Part shown: in pieces, positions 8,963 through 19,700 of the stretch
How positions within the stretch are numbered: the stretch's first letter is position 1
Layout of the letters: each line of letters begins with the position of its first letter
Translations under genes and position numbers: made by a program
Origin: WLXB01 sp040221475
Lineage (GTDB): Bacteria; Pseudomonadota; Alphaproteobacteria; Rhodospirillales; Rhodospirillaceae
Length of the DNA stretch: 64,000 bases
Direction: 5' to 3'
Assembly (NCBI GenBank): GCA_040221475.1
Contig: JAVKEJ010000027.1
Coordinates: 1-64,000, forward strand
Notes under the pieces: generated by a model
Told to the model about the DNA's origin: nothing
What the model saw: the letters and a program-made list of their open reading frames with translations, nothing else
Databases searched by the model: none

Positions 8963-9075
8963 CGCGCTGTTTTGGGTTAGTTTTTTTTGCTCATCCGGGT
9001 GGGCTGCGTTATAAGTCCGGCCAATCTAGAGACCCATAAGTCTTGGTCATTAATATAGCAGGATTAACGCATCAT

Positions 9076-10302
9076 ATGGCGGAAGCCCGGAATACGTATC
9101 GCAACGGCCCAGATGAGGTTGGGCATTTTGGTCTTTTTGGCGGTCGCTATGTCGCTGAAACGCTGATGCCGCTGATTCTGGAGGTCGAACGCGCTTACGC
9201 AGCGGCGGCTTCAGATCCAAACTTTGCCGCTGAATTAGACTCGTTTCGCACTCACTATGCCGGTCGTCCGAGCCCGCTCTATTTTGCGGAACGCCTGACC
9301 GCGCATTATGGCGGCGCCAAAGTTTACTTTAAGCGCGACGAGCTCAATCACACGGGCTCGCACAAAATCAACAATTGCCTGGGCCAAATCCTACTGGCCA
9401 AGCGCATGGGCAAAACCCGGATCATCGCTGAAACCGGAGCCGGTCAGCACGGTGTGGCAACAGCGACGGTGTGCGCACGCTTTGGTTTGGACTGCGTTGT
9501 CTACATGGGTGCCAAAGATATCGAGCGCCAAAAGCCCAACGTATTCCGCATGAATTTACTAGGGGCCGATGTTCGAACTGTCGACAAGGGCTCTGCGACC
9601 CTCAAAGAAGCGATGAACGAAGCACTTAGGGATTGGGTCGCTAATGTTGATGACACGTACTATCTGATTGGCACAGCGGCGGGGCCACACCCTTACCCGA
9701 CAATGGTGCGCGATTTCCAATCCGTGATTGGGGAAGAACTTAGAGATCAAATGCAAGCCGCTGAAGGCCGCCTGCCAGATACCTTGGTGGCGTGTATCGG
9801 CGGCGGCTCAAATGCTATTGGCTTATTCCACCCCTTCTTGGACGACGCGGATGTCCGCATGATTGGTGTTGAAGCAGCTGGCAAAGGTCTGGAGACGGGC
9901 GAGCACGCCGCCTCGATCTCGGGCGGCAATCCGGGGGTGCTCCACGGCAACCGCACCTTCCTGCTGCAGGAAGATGGTGGCCAGATCAAAGACGCGCACT
10001 CCATTTCTGCGGGATTGGATTATCCCGGCATTGGCCCCGAGCACGCGTGGCTCCATATGCAAGGCCGCGTGGATTATGTCTCTGCCACCGACCAAGAAGC
10101 GCTTGCCGCATTTCAGCTCTGCTCAAAGTTGGAAGGTATTATTCCCGCCTTGGAACCAGCGCATGCGCTGTCTTATGTGCAGAAAATCGCCCCCGAACTG
10201 CCTGAAGACCATTTGATCGTGATGAACATGTGTGGCCGCGGCGATAAAGACGTCTTCACCGTAGCAGAGGCGCTTGGCACCGAACTGGATGGCGCATCAT
10301 GA
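9076..10302 (+). CDS. trpB: Tryptophan synthase beta chain
   Basis: This PLP enzyme condenses indole with serine to make tryptophan in the alpha2-beta2 complex. The PLP lysine is in HTGSHKINN (Lys97), with ETGAGQHGVA and the phosphate-binding GGGSNAIG further on. I start it at the ATG at 9076, with AGGA just upstream, giving 408 residues. A TTG at 9043 in the same frame would add 11 residues of no family similarity. It overlaps trpA by four bases, ensuring matched translation of the two subunits. Confidence 0.97.
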   Translation: MAEARNTYRNGPDEVGHFGLFGGRYVAETLMPLILEVERAYAAAASDPNFAAELDSFRTHYAGRPSPLYFAERLTAHYGGAKVYFKRDELNHTGSHKINNCLGQILLAKRMGKTRIIAETGAGQHGVATATVCARFGLDCVVYMGAKDIERQKPNVFRMNLLGADVRTVDKGSATLKEAMNEALRDWVANVDDTYYLIGTAAGPHPYPTMVRDFQSVIGEELRDQMQAAEGRLPDTLVACIGGGSNAIGLFHPFLDDADVRMIGVEAAGKGLETGEHAASISGGNPGVLHGNRTFLLQEDGGQIKDAHSISAGLDYPGIGPEHAWLHMQGRVDYVSATDQEALAAFQLCSKLEGIIPALEPAHALSYVQKIAPELPEDHLIVMNMCGRGDKDVFTVAEALGTELDGAS

Positions 10303-11180
10303 GTGCGTCCGTGACAGAAAGCCGGTTAACCCGGCGCTTTGCAAAACTCAAAGAACAAAACAGATCTGCTTTTGTGACCTTCATCACAGCCAATGATCCC
10401 AATCCAAGTTTCTTTCGCGAGGTGCTTGAGGGCTTGCCCACGGCTGGCGCTGATATCATTGAATTGGGCATGCCCTTTTCTGATCCGATGGCGGACGGTC
10501 CTTCCATTCAGTTGTCTTCTCAGCGTGCCCTAAAAGCGGGTGTGACCATTGATGACGTTCTCGGTGCTGTGAAAGACATGCGTGACTGGGAAATGGATAC
10601 GCCGGTAATTTTGATGGGCTATTACAATCCTATTTATCGGTATGGTCCGGAAGAGTTTTCGCGCGCGGCGGCCAATGCCGGAGTTGATGGTGTCATCATC
10701 GTTGATTTGCCACCGGAAGAAGCTGAGGAGTTGAACCAGCACTTGCGCGCCAATAACCTGCATATGATTTTTTTGGCTGCCCCAACGACCGATGAAACGC
10801 GTTTGCCACGCGTCCTCGATCACGCCAGCGGTTTCGTTTACTACGTTGCAGTCAAAGGTGTGACGGGTACCAAGTCAGCAGACATGGCCGAAGTCGGTCA
10901 ACGGATCGCAGCCATGCGCAAACAAACCGATCTTCCGCTTGGCGTCGGCTTTGGTATTCGCACGGCCGCGCAGGCGGCTGAAGTGGCTGAATTTGCCGAT
11001 GCCGTTGTGGTGGGGTCCGCCATTGTTGATATCATTGCAGAGGGGCTGGATGATCACGGTCAGCCTCAGGTTGGACTTTCCACCCGCGTGCTGGATGCGG
11101 TCAAAGATTTGGCAGTTGGTGTTCGATCTGCCCGTGGGGGTGAGGCGATTCCGGTGGCGGCTCAAGGAGCATCCACATGA
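10299..11180 (+). CDS. trpA: Tryptophan synthase alpha chain
   Basis: It splits indole-3-glycerol phosphate to indole, which is channelled to TrpB. The 293 residues exceed the usual ~265-270 mainly by a C-terminal extension. The catalytic pair is Glu55 (in IELGMPFSDP) and Asp66 (in ADGP). Other motifs are MGYYNPI, VDLPPEEAEEL, YYVAVKGVTGTK and the phosphate-binding GFGIRTAAQ and VVGSAIV. It overlaps both trpB and accD by ATGA junctions. Confidence 0.97.
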   Translation: MSASVTESRLTRRFAKLKEQNRSAFVTFITANDPNPSFFREVLEGLPTAGADIIELGMPFSDPMADGPSIQLSSQRALKAGVTIDDVLGAVKDMRDWEMDTPVILMGYYNPIYRYGPEEFSRAAANAGVDGVIIVDLPPEEAEELNQHLRANNLHMIFLAAPTTDETRLPRVLDHASGFVYYVAVKGVTGTKSADMAEVGQRIAAMRKQTDLPLGVGFGIRTAAQAAEVAEFADAVVVGSAIVDIIAEGLDDHGQPQVGLSTRVLDAVKDLAVGVRSARGGEAIPVAAQGAST

Positions 11181-12184
11181 ACTGGTTAACCAATTTTGTC
11201 CGGCCACGCATCAAGCGCTTGGTCCGACCACGTGAAGCCCCAGACAATTTATGGCTCAAATGCCCTGGCTGCAGCGAGATGGTGTTTCACCGCGAACTCG
11301 AAAACAACCATCGCGTTTGTCCTCATTGCGATCATCACCTTCGCTTGGCTGTGAAGCAGCGTTTAGAGCTTTTATTTGATGATAAGAAATGGACAGAAAT
11401 AGAACTGCCCTCTGTTCCGGTTGATCCACTCAAGTTTAAAGACCGCAAGAAGTACAGCGATCGTCTTAAAGACGCACAAAGCAAAACGGGCGCCAAGGAT
11501 GCCATCGTTGTGGCCCATGGCACCATGGGTGGGGTCAATGTCGTCATTGCGGCGTTTGAATTTGGCTTTCTGGGTGGCTCTATGGGAACGGCCGTCGGTG
11601 AGGGGATTGTTGCCGCCGCTGAGTTGGCTGTGCTGCAAGAAGCCCCGTTGATCGTCATTCCGTCCTCTGGTGGCGCGCGCATGCAGGAGGGAATTCTATC
11701 CCTGATGCAGATGGCGCGCACGACTGTTGCGGTTGACCGCGTCCGTGAAAAAGGTCTGCCTTATGTCGTATTGCTCACCGACCCGACCACAGGTGGGGTG
11801 ACGGCGTCATTTGCGATGCTGGGCGACATTCAGGTGGCTGAGCCAGGGGCTATTATTGGTTTCGCTGGTGCGCGCGTGATTGAGCAAACCATTCGCGAAA
11901 CTTTGCCGGAAGGCTTTCAGCGCGCTGAATATCTGCTCGAGCACGGCATGGTCGATATGGTGGTGCATCGCGCTGACTTGCAGCGCACCCTCGCTCAGTT
12001 GCTCAGCTTGTTGCAGCACAAAGATCCTGCCGCCCCGTTGTTGCTGATGGATAAAGAGGATCGCAGCAAGCGCAAAGGCAAGACGCCGCAAGACCCGAAG
12101 CAAACCAAGCTTCCTCCTGATCCTTCCGTGCCCGATGCCGAGTTGTTTGATGCTGTAGACGAAGATCAGCCAAAGAAATCCTGA
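11177..12184 (+). CDS. accD: Acetyl-CoA carboxylase carboxyltransferase subunit beta
   Basis: With AccA it moves the carboxyl group from biotin to acetyl-CoA to make malonyl-CoA for fatty-acid synthesis. A zinc ribbon is formed by Cys29, Cys32, Cys48 and Cys51. The crotonase-fold core contains GGSMGTAVGEGI, SSGGARMQEG and PTTGGVTASFA. About 30 residues at the C-terminus are charged and low-complexity. It starts within the trpA stop and is followed eight bases later by folC. The trpA-accD-folC order is standard in alphaproteobacteria. Confidence 0.97.
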   Translation: MNWLTNFVRPRIKRLVRPREAPDNLWLKCPGCSEMVFHRELENNHRVCPHCDHHLRLAVKQRLELLFDDKKWTEIELPSVPVDPLKFKDRKKYSDRLKDAQSKTGAKDAIVVAHGTMGGVNVVIAAFEFGFLGGSMGTAVGEGIVAAAELAVLQEAPLIVIPSSGGARMQEGILSLMQMARTTVAVDRVREKGLPYVVLLTDPTTGGVTASFAMLGDIQVAEPGAIIGFAGARVIEQTIRETLPEGFQRAEYLLEHGMVDMVVHRADLQRTLAQLLSLLQHKDPAAPLLLMDKEDRSKRKGKTPQDPKQTKLPPDPSVPDAELFDAVDEDQPKKS

Positions 12185-12192
12185 CACCCTCA

Positions 12193-13491
12193 ATGCGCGT
12201 TGACCCTCCTGAATTGATTGCAGCGCTTGATCGCATCAAGTCTTTTCATCCTGTCGTTATTGATCTGTCCCTTGATCGTATCGAGCGCTTACTGACTGAT
12301 CTCGGCTCGCCCCATCTCAAGCTGCCACCGGTAGTGCATGTTGCCGGAACCAACGGTAAGGGCTCTGTCGTTGCGTTGATGCGGGCCGTTCTTGAAGCGT
12401 CTGGGTACAAAGTCCATGTCTATACATCGCCGCATCTGGTTTCGTTTACAGAGCGCATCCGGCTGAGCGGTGATCTGATCGACTCCACGTTGTTGATTGA
12501 ATTGATTGCCTATGTGGAATCTGTGAATGGTGATGCACCCATTACGTTTTTCGAAATGATTACGGCCATCGCATATCAAGCGTTTGCTCAAATTCCTGCT
12601 GATGTGTTGTTGCTGGAAACGGGGCTGGGGGGACGCCTCGACGCCACAAATGTTGTACCCAATCCGGCTGCAACAGTGCTCACATCCATCGGCATGGATC
12701 ATATGAGTTATCTTGGCAATACCCTGGGGGCTATCGCGGCTGAAAAAGCAGCCATCATGAAATCTGGCGCACCTTGCATCAGTGCCAGTCAAAGCCCTGA
12801 AGCCGCCCAGGTCATTTCTGACACAGCTCAGCAACGCGGGGTGGACGTGGCGTGGCAGGGACAAGACTGGACCGTCGAGGAAGATCTTTTTGGGACCGTC
12901 CAGTTCAACGATGGCGATACGCATTGGTCTATGCCAAGTCCGGCTCTGCCTGGACCACATCAAATTGGCAATCTCGGGGTGGCCTTGGCGACTCTCAACC
13001 GCTTGCCCTTTGCCATCCCGCCATTTGGTCTGCGTGCCGGCATGCGTCAAGTGGAATGGCCCGCCCGCTTACAACGCCTGAAAGACGGCCCAGTGGTGGC
13101 CCGCGCACCCAAGGGATGGGATGTCTGGCTGGATGGCGGTCATAATCCACCGGCGGGAAAAGTTCTGTCAGACTGGCTGGCCGCTGATCCCATGTCCACG
13201 GTTGTTATTTGCGGCATGATGGCCACCAAGGACACGCGCGGATTCTTCGCGCCATGGTCGTCGCAGGTTGAGGCTCTGGCAACAATCCCGATACCAGGGC
13301 ATGAGAACTGTGCGTCATCACAAGATTTAGCCGAAGCGGCTGACAGCGCTGGAATTGCTCGGATCATTCAGGCAGATGATGTGATGTCGGCTCTAGTGCA
13401 TTTACAACCGCATTTAACCGGTCAGCGCGGTCGTATCCTGATTTGCGGCTCACTCTATCTGGCGGGTGAGATTCTTAAGGTTCACAGTTAA
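12193..13491 (+). CDS. folC: Bifunctional folylpolyglutamate synthase / dihydrofolate synthase
   Basis: It adds glutamate to dihydropteroate and to folates. The 432-residue Mur-ligase-fold protein has the P-loop GTNGKGSV (52-59), SPHLVSFTERIR, LLLETGLGGRLDATN, the SIGMDHMSYLGNT motif and the C-terminal LDGGHNPPAG. It ends in an unusual way: its TAA stop and the TAA of the convergent methyltransferase gene share TTAA at 13488-13491. Confidence 0.96.
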   Translation: MRVDPPELIAALDRIKSFHPVVIDLSLDRIERLLTDLGSPHLKLPPVVHVAGTNGKGSVVALMRAVLEASGYKVHVYTSPHLVSFTERIRLSGDLIDSTLLIELIAYVESVNGDAPITFFEMITAIAYQAFAQIPADVLLLETGLGGRLDATNVVPNPAATVLTSIGMDHMSYLGNTLGAIAAEKAAIMKSGAPCISASQSPEAAQVISDTAQQRGVDVAWQGQDWTVEEDLFGTVQFNDGDTHWSMPSPALPGPHQIGNLGVALATLNRLPFAIPPFGLRAGMRQVEWPARLQRLKDGPVVARAPKGWDVWLDGGHNPPAGKVLSDWLAADPMSTVVICGMMATKDTRGFFAPWSSQVEALATIPIPGHENCASSQDLAEAADSAGIARIIQADDVMSALVHLQPHLTGQRGRILICGSLYLAGEILKVHS

Positions 13492-15029
13492 TCAGCAAGT
13501 GCGACGACGCCAACCTCTAACAGTTTTGCCAGTTGCTTCCTGTGAATGTGCTCAATGCGATGATTCAGATGCGCCTGCACTTCGGGGCGTGACAAGGATC
13601 GTCCGCCTAGAATTACTTCGCCATCGTCACTGCCGATTACTTTTGCCACCATCTTCACCGCACCGTCCCAGCCTTTTTCACAAATGGCCAGGAGTAACAT
13701 GGCATCAATGTTACTCAGTTCAATAGCAGTCCCGGCGGCTGGCGCGGCGAGGGGGAGTCGCGGTAGCACCATGCCAAATTGTTTGACCAGTCCCCGGTTA
13801 AAGGCGGTTCCGATCTGAATTTTTGGTTTGCCTTCAAAAGTCACAGCATCTGTTTCCTGCGCAAAAGCAATAATTTCTCCACCGGCAGACAACAGGCGTG
13901 CGGCATCCACGCGTGTGGCTGCTGAGATCGAGTCTAATCCTGGAATGTGTTCGAGCGATGCGATGCTCTTGGCGCCATTAGTGATCACATCTATCAGGCT
14001 GTCGAATGGCTCTCCCGCGTAGGAGATTTGCACGTCTCCAAAGGCGACTTCTTTGTCCATCTCCTCTGCGGTCACAAGCGAGCCGAAAATCAGGTCTTCG
14101 TTAATCTTCAGCCATTCGTCTTCGGTTTTGATCGGCTCGCCTTTGACCCACACATCGCGGCGAAAGGTTTCATTGCGGATAAAATCCCGCTTGGCTTCCA
14201 ATTCCGGACGGCTGGTGATATTGCGAAAATCTTCGTACAGGTCAGGCGGAACCGACAGGTCAACCATGTTCAGGAACAGAGTCGCGCAACCGGCAAACTT
14301 AAGGCCCGCTTTTTCCATGGTCTGCCGGACTTCGGCAAAATGAAATGCCCGCAAATTGGTATTAAAATACTCGTGCGCCATATAGCGCAGATCCAGCTTC
14401 TCCAGTTGTTCAACCGCTTCGGCTAACGCCGGATGATCTCGAAAATACTTGGTGTTGGCATTCTTCAGCTTCACCAGCCACTTGAGGCCGACCTCCGCCC
14501 GGTCCATGGAATTCATGTCATCAGGCGTCAGCGAGTAAATCATGTCGCGCATGGGCAGTTTGGTGGCCCACCCCGGCATAGCGTTGTAGCCCGTTAACAG
14601 AATGCCGCCCGGCTTCAACCGTTTCACAGCATCCTCAAGCAGCGCGCTTCGTGTGGCTTCATCGACCCACGACAACACGCCATGCATCACCGCAAAATCC
14701 AGGGGCGGAAGGTCTTTTTCTTCGAGTTGGGTAAAGCTCTTACAGAGAAAAGAGGTGTTTTGCAGGCCGCCCCTTAAGGACAGAGTTTCTGCTGTTCTGA
14801 TGTGGGTGTTCAGGAAATCCACGCCATAAAACTGCGCGTGCGGATGACAGGCCGCGAGCACATTTGCCGTGACACCGTTGCCACAGCCGTAGTCGCACCA
14901 GGTAAAAGGCTCATCCAAGGGACGTGGCCTGAAGCCATTGAAGGCACAGGTCAGGTTCATGTGCGCTGGCGCATGGTCTGGGTAATACTCGGCCACGTAG
15001 GCTGTATCTGTGACGTACCCGTCGCTCAT
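13488..15029 (-). CDS. Class I SAM methyltransferase with methyltransferase regulatory domain
   Basis: The 513-residue protein has an N-terminal Rossmann domain (motif I CDYGCGNGVTAN at about 45-56; FYGVDFLN; FAVMHGVLSWVD; GGILLTGYNAMPGW) and a long central region of the type called the methyltransferase regulatory domain. Relatives include the rickettsial protein-lysine methyltransferases that modify outer-membrane proteins, so a protein substrate is possible but not shown. It lies between folC and trxA, where related genomes usually have no such gene. It converges on folC with a shared stop. Confidence 0.85.
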   Translation of the reverse strand: MSDGYVTDTAYVAEYYPDHAPAHMNLTCAFNGFRPRPLDEPFTWCDYGCGNGVTANVLAACHPHAQFYGVDFLNTHIRTAETLSLRGGLQNTSFLCKSFTQLEEKDLPPLDFAVMHGVLSWVDEATRSALLEDAVKRLKPGGILLTGYNAMPGWATKLPMRDMIYSLTPDDMNSMDRAEVGLKWLVKLKNANTKYFRDHPALAEAVEQLEKLDLRYMAHEYFNTNLRAFHFAEVRQTMEKAGLKFAGCATLFLNMVDLSVPPDLYEDFRNITSRPELEAKRDFIRNETFRRDVWVKGEPIKTEDEWLKINEDLIFGSLVTAEEMDKEVAFGDVQISYAGEPFDSLIDVITNGAKSIASLEHIPGLDSISAATRVDAARLLSAGGEIIAFAQETDAVTFEGKPKIQIGTAFNRGLVKQFGMVLPRLPLAAPAAGTAIELSNIDAMLLLAICEKGWDGAVKMVAKVIGSDDGEVILGGRSLSRPEVQAHLNHRIEHIHRKQLAKLLEVGVVALAD

Positions 15030-15088
15030 AAAATCCCCATGATCTGCAGTTCAGAGTTCTGTTTTAGCCTGCCTGCCTTTTGGAATCA

Positions 15089-15120
15089 AAAGCCCTGCCA
15101 CGGCGTTCGCGGCAGGGCTT
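15089..15120 (-). terminator. Likely terminator after trxA
   Basis: On the minus strand AAGCCCTGCC (15120-15111) pairs with GGCAGGGCTT (15099-15090) around an 11-base loop, followed by a short T-run (TTTTGATT). It lies about 30 bases after the trxA stop and before the methyltransferase start. Confidence 0.75.
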
Positions 15121-15148
15121 AGAATTTTGATGCCGTCTTCGCTCTTGA

Positions 15149-15463
15149 TTAGATGGAAGACTCAACCCACTCCACCAGTTTGCTCTTTGGCAGGGCACCG
15201 ACTTTGGTTGCGGCCACTTCGCCATCTTTGAACAGGATCAAAGTGGGGATGCCACGCACGCCATACTTGGTGGGTGTGTCTGGATTGTCGTCGATGTTTA
15301 CTTTGGCGATGGTGACTTTCTCACCCATCTCCTTGTCCATTTCGTCAAGAATGGGGCCAATCTGTTTGCACGGGCCGCACCACTCAGCCCAGAAATCGAC
15401 CAGCACTGGTCCATCGGCTTTAAGCACGTCGGACTCGAAGGAATCATCAGATACATGTTTCAT
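15149..15463 (-). CDS. trxA: Thioredoxin
   Basis: This is the cytoplasmic disulfide reductant, re-reduced by thioredoxin reductase. At 104 residues it is the usual length. The active site is WCGPC (28-32), with the cis-proline motif IPTLILFKDGE. It has no signal peptide. In related genomes trxA sits directly beside addA; here a Rieske gene lies between them. It has its own terminator downstream. Confidence 0.96.
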   Translation of the reverse strand: MKHVSDDSFESDVLKADGPVLVDFWAEWCGPCKQIGPILDEMDKEMGEKVTIAKVNIDDNPDTPTKYGVRGIPTLILFKDGEVAATKVGALPKSKLVEWVESSI

Positions 15464-15627
15464 GGAAACTCGTCCTTTTGGTTGAAGTCTGAAGCCTCAA
15501 TAGGCCCTTTGATGTCTCAATCTAGGAACGCTGACAGTTTCGGTCAAGCAGTCCGGATCACACGGCACCATGAAGGCTGGCGTAAGCCACTCTGTGACGC
15601 CTGTTGATAACTTCCACAATGGGCCGT

Positions 15628-16713
15628 TTAGCTACGCCAGCGCAGCGTTGCCGACTGAATGGGGTTCTGAAAAGGCCGGTTTTCCGCCTGTGCCAGCTGC
15701 CATTCCCGTTTTAGACGATAATACCAGCGAATTTGCCCGTCTGCGTCCTCCACCAGCATGGTTGTGGGCTTAAAAGCCTGGCCATCGCGCATGTCTTTCA
15801 CGGCATTTGCATCTTGGCCTAAAAACCGGTTCGCGACCCACCGCACCAAGCCCCGCAGAGCCCTGCCACCGGGCACGTCCCAATACATGAAGTGGTGCAC
15901 ATCCGTGGTGTGTGCGTCTATCGGCGTGCAGGCCGTGAGCCCGCAATAGGTCACCTTGCCGGTGGTGGCGTGCTCGATGCGCACACCCGGCAGGGTGTAG
16001 GTAATTTCGGTTTCCGGTGCGCCGCCCAAAAACAATCGATACGCACGGGCATTGCCAGAGGCCGTGTGACGGTCCATGCGCCAGCCCAGCGGGGTGGGTG
16101 AAAAGGTCTTTTCCTTGTCACGGACATCGCGATGTCCGCGCCAGAGCGACGACGCATGCACGAAAGCACCATGCGCGGGGTCCATCAATCCGGTGATGGC
16201 GAGGTCGCTGTTGCAGTCGAACGTTTTGCGCAGATGCAATTGGAAGCGGTGCCCAATATCCGGAACAGTTGGAATGTCTGACAGGTTTGCCTCTGATCCT
16301 TTAGTCCCAATGTAAATCCAGATGATGCTGTTTTGCTCCGCCAGGGGGTAACTCTGTGTTCGCACATCATGCGCTTGTGGGCGTTGGCCGTCCCGCTGCG
16401 AGGGAATGGCAGTGCATTGGCCATTCGTTCCAAACCGCCACCCATGATAGGGGCATTCCACCTCGGTGCCGTCGAACGTCCCTCGGGACAATAATGTGCC
16501 CCGATGCGGGCAAGTGTCTTGAAGGGCAAAGGCCACGCCCGCTTTATCCCGGCCAATCAGAACCGGTTGACCCAGTATAATGCGATGAAGGGTCTTGGCG
16601 GTTTTGAGGTCGCGGCTGGCGCAGGCCACATACCAAAAGCCTTTCAGATAGGCGTCATCTGGTGTTGCTGTATCAGGTGCAGCAGCTATTAACTCTTCAG
16701 GCGAATGTGTCAT
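15628..16713 (-). CDS. Rieske-type non-heme iron oxygenase (aromatic ring hydroxylase alpha-subunit family)
   Basis: The 361-residue protein has an N-terminal Rieske domain with the [2Fe-2S] ligands in CPHRG (Cys68, His70) and CPYHGW (Cys87, His90). The catalytic domain has LMDPAHGAFVH supplying the iron ligands His181 and His186, with Asp178 as the likely bridge. This layout matches the oxygenase component of Rieske monooxygenases such as the vanillate demethylase group. No ferredoxin or reductase gene lies beside it and the substrate cannot be told. It interrupts the usual trxA-addA neighbourhood. Confidence 0.88.
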   Translation of the reverse strand: MTHSPEELIAAAPDTATPDDAYLKGFWYVACASRDLKTAKTLHRIILGQPVLIGRDKAGVAFALQDTCPHRGTLLSRGTFDGTEVECPYHGWRFGTNGQCTAIPSQRDGQRPQAHDVRTQSYPLAEQNSIIWIYIGTKGSEANLSDIPTVPDIGHRFQLHLRKTFDCNSDLAITGLMDPAHGAFVHASSLWRGHRDVRDKEKTFSPTPLGWRMDRHTASGNARAYRLFLGGAPETEITYTLPGVRIEHATTGKVTYCGLTACTPIDAHTTDVHHFMYWDVPGGRALRGLVRWVANRFLGQDANAVKDMRDGQAFKPTTMLVEDADGQIRWYYRLKREWQLAQAENRPFQNPIQSATLRWRS

Positions 16714-16782
16714 GGCAGGATCGTGGCCATTACGAGCGGAAAATCAAGCTTGATCAATGGATACGCAGGTCTCGTCACAGAT

Positions 16783-19700
16783 CTAGTCATTGTCAGATTC
16801 GGCGCTCCAGGCGGCGTCTAACATAGCTTCGGGGAGTTCCGTGATGAATGGGCCGTCTGTCCACAGCAAGACGCAACGTATGGTTTTGTTCGGATAGATC
16901 TCAGACAGAGCCGCGCGGTAGGCAGCCATTTGAAAACGATACGCCGGGTCAACGCCGTCCGTTGTTTGCGGCGGCGGGCGGTTGGTTTTGTAGTCTACAA
17001 TGATGACCTCCCGCTCAGACACCACCAAACGGTCGACTTGACCAGAGAGGACATGGCCGTTCAATAATCCTGTTAGTGGAACTTCTGCTTTAGAGCCTGG
17101 GCCAAACACTGCTGCGAAATCTGGATGGTTTAGAACCGCTAAGGTTTCGTTTGTGATGGCTTCTACGGTGTCAGACTCTAACGACCATACTGGGCGCGAT
17201 AGAAATGTTTGGCTGGCCGCCCGCCATCGATCTGCTGGTATGTCTGGCAAGCTTTGCAGCAGGCGGTGAATCAGCAGACCACGTTGGAAGCGTTGCGTCG
17301 CATTTTGTGCAAGCGGCGGCGTAATCGTTGGTTCATCATACGTGGGTCTTGAGGGGGCCAAGGGTTGCGGGGGAGCCGGTTCCCGGCGGGCTGGCTCTTC
17401 GGCAAATTCTGGAATCTCGGGAATTTCAGGGCTCGTGTCCGCAGGTGTGCCTTGGTTTTTAGGCTCTACCGTCTGCGGGTCTGATAAGCGCAATACGGTG
17501 ACGCCGCCAGCGTCCGAAGCCTTAACCGATCCGATATTTGACCCCAGCCCGGCCTGTGCAAGAACCGGATCTGCAATCTCTTCCGCGATCGGCTTCATGG
17601 CGCTTTCAATCAGCGCGTACCAACAGGCGCTGGGGGCGCTGCGGCTGGTGTTCCACCCGCAGACATACAAGCGGTCCTCCGCTCTGGTCATCGCCACGTA
17701 TAACAGGCGACGGTATTCACGATCTCGGCTGGCATCTGCTTCAGCTTTGGCGGCGCTGGTCAGGCTATCTCTTGAGGCTGCGCTGGGCGCCCACACCATC
17801 AGCGGTTTACCTGCGGCATCGGTTGTCCAAAGCAGAGGGTCGCCTTGGCTTGGGGTCTGCAAGGTATCGGGCATAAACACAATGGGAGCCTGTAACCCTT
17901 TAGCCCCGTGAACCGTCATAATGCGCACCGCGTCTCGATTGGCCTGTTCCAGATCACGTTTCACTTCCAGTCGCCCGTGTTCGAGCCAGTGCAAAAATCC
18001 TTCAAGGCTTGGCGTATGGCGTCGTTCGTATTCCAAAGCCTGGGCCAGAAACTCATCGATGGGGTCATCAGCATCCATCCCGAGGCGGCTAAGTAACTTT
18101 CTGCGTCCGTCGTGAGCCGTCAACACATGAGCAAACAAGGCAAACGGTCCCAGAAAATCCGTCTGCGCTAAAATTTCAGACAACGTGCGACGGGCTCTAC
18201 CAAAGACCGAGTCTGCATTGGCATGTGCACTGAGTGCCTCCCACAATGAGGTGTCTCCCCTGTTGTGTGCTAGCGCGAACAATTGGTCTTCATCCAGGCC
18301 AATGAGAGGGCTTTTCAAAACGCTGGCCAGAGTCAGGTCATCTTGCGGCAACAGCAAAAAGCGTCCCAAAGCGACCAGGTCCATGACCGCCATTTGCTCA
18401 ATCAGGATCATACGGTCGACCCCGGCGACAGGGATTGATAAGTCCTTTAAGGCCCGGACTAAATCCTCAACAAACCCGGTGCGGCGCCGCACCAGCACCA
18501 GCACGTCACCAGCATGAATTGGTCGCCCTTGTGAGGGCAATTCCTCTTTATTATTAATCATGGCTGCAATCCGTTGCGCCATAATGCGGGCCAGCCGGGT
18601 TTGCGCAGACTCACCTTTAAGCCGCTCTATTGGCGGCTTCCACGGCGTGGGATCGTCGGCCACATCCGGGTCCACAGGGGGCCAAAGCTCAACCAGGCCC
18701 GCGTGGCCTTGCCGCGCCGCCAAGTGAGTGAGAGTGTCTTCAGGCACGCGGACGCCGTCCCGTGCGCTGTCTTGCGCAAACACCGCATCGACCGCGCGCA
18801 GGACGGCTGTGGTCGAGCGGAAGGACACGCCCAGATCAACATCCGCCCACTCTAGGTTTGCTGCCTTTGTACGCTCTGTAAAAAAGACGCGCATGCGGTC
18901 AAACCCATCCGGGTCGGCGCCCTGAAAGCTGTAGATCGACTGCTTGCGATCTCCCACTGCAAAAACAGTACGTACGGTTTCAGAAGACGTTTCATGCCGA
19001 CCTTCTCCGGCAAAAAATTCTTCCGTCAGCGATTGCACCACGGCCCATTGATCTGGGCTGGTGTCTTGCGCCTCATCAATCAAAAGGTGGTCTAGCCCGC
19101 CATCAAGCTTGAACAACACCCAAGCGGCCACGCTGGGGCGTTCCAGCAAGGCGCGTGTGTTTTGAATAAGATCGTCGTAGTCGAGACGGGCAAACGCAGC
19201 TTTGCGTTTTTGATACTCAGATAGGAAAGCCTCGCCGAGGATGAGCAACGCCTCTGTGGCTTCGGCAACTTCGGCGGCCCGAAGCTTGTCAAACAGCTGA
19301 AGCAATCGATCTGCTTCGTTCTGGAGTACCGTTAGGATATCGGGATTTTTCTCCACAATTTTCTTGGTTGCAAGTTTCGCAAATACTGCTCCTTCAGTAG
19401 TTAGAAACCCGCGTGCATATTGCGCAAGAGTATTGACGCGATCCTCTGCACTTTTAGAGAGCCAGTCTGCCAGCGTTGCAGCACGGTCTTGGTCGGTTTT
19501 CATTCCGCCTGAGAGGACCGAAACGGCCGCTCGCAGCGCATCGGCTTCATAGGCATGGTCCTCACAAGCGATCCGGCGGATAGACTCTGGGGTGTCGTCT
19601 TGGGATAAATCTAACGTCTTGCGCAGCGCTGAACTTGCTGACGTGACGTCACCATGCGCCGCAATAGCCTTTGCAATCTTGGCACGGGCAAAGGACACAG

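Noticed and set aside
8963..9075. Terminator or trp attenuator between trpF and trpB
   Set aside because: A run of eight T is present, but the only stem before it is four base pairs, and no leader peptide with Trp codons is visible.
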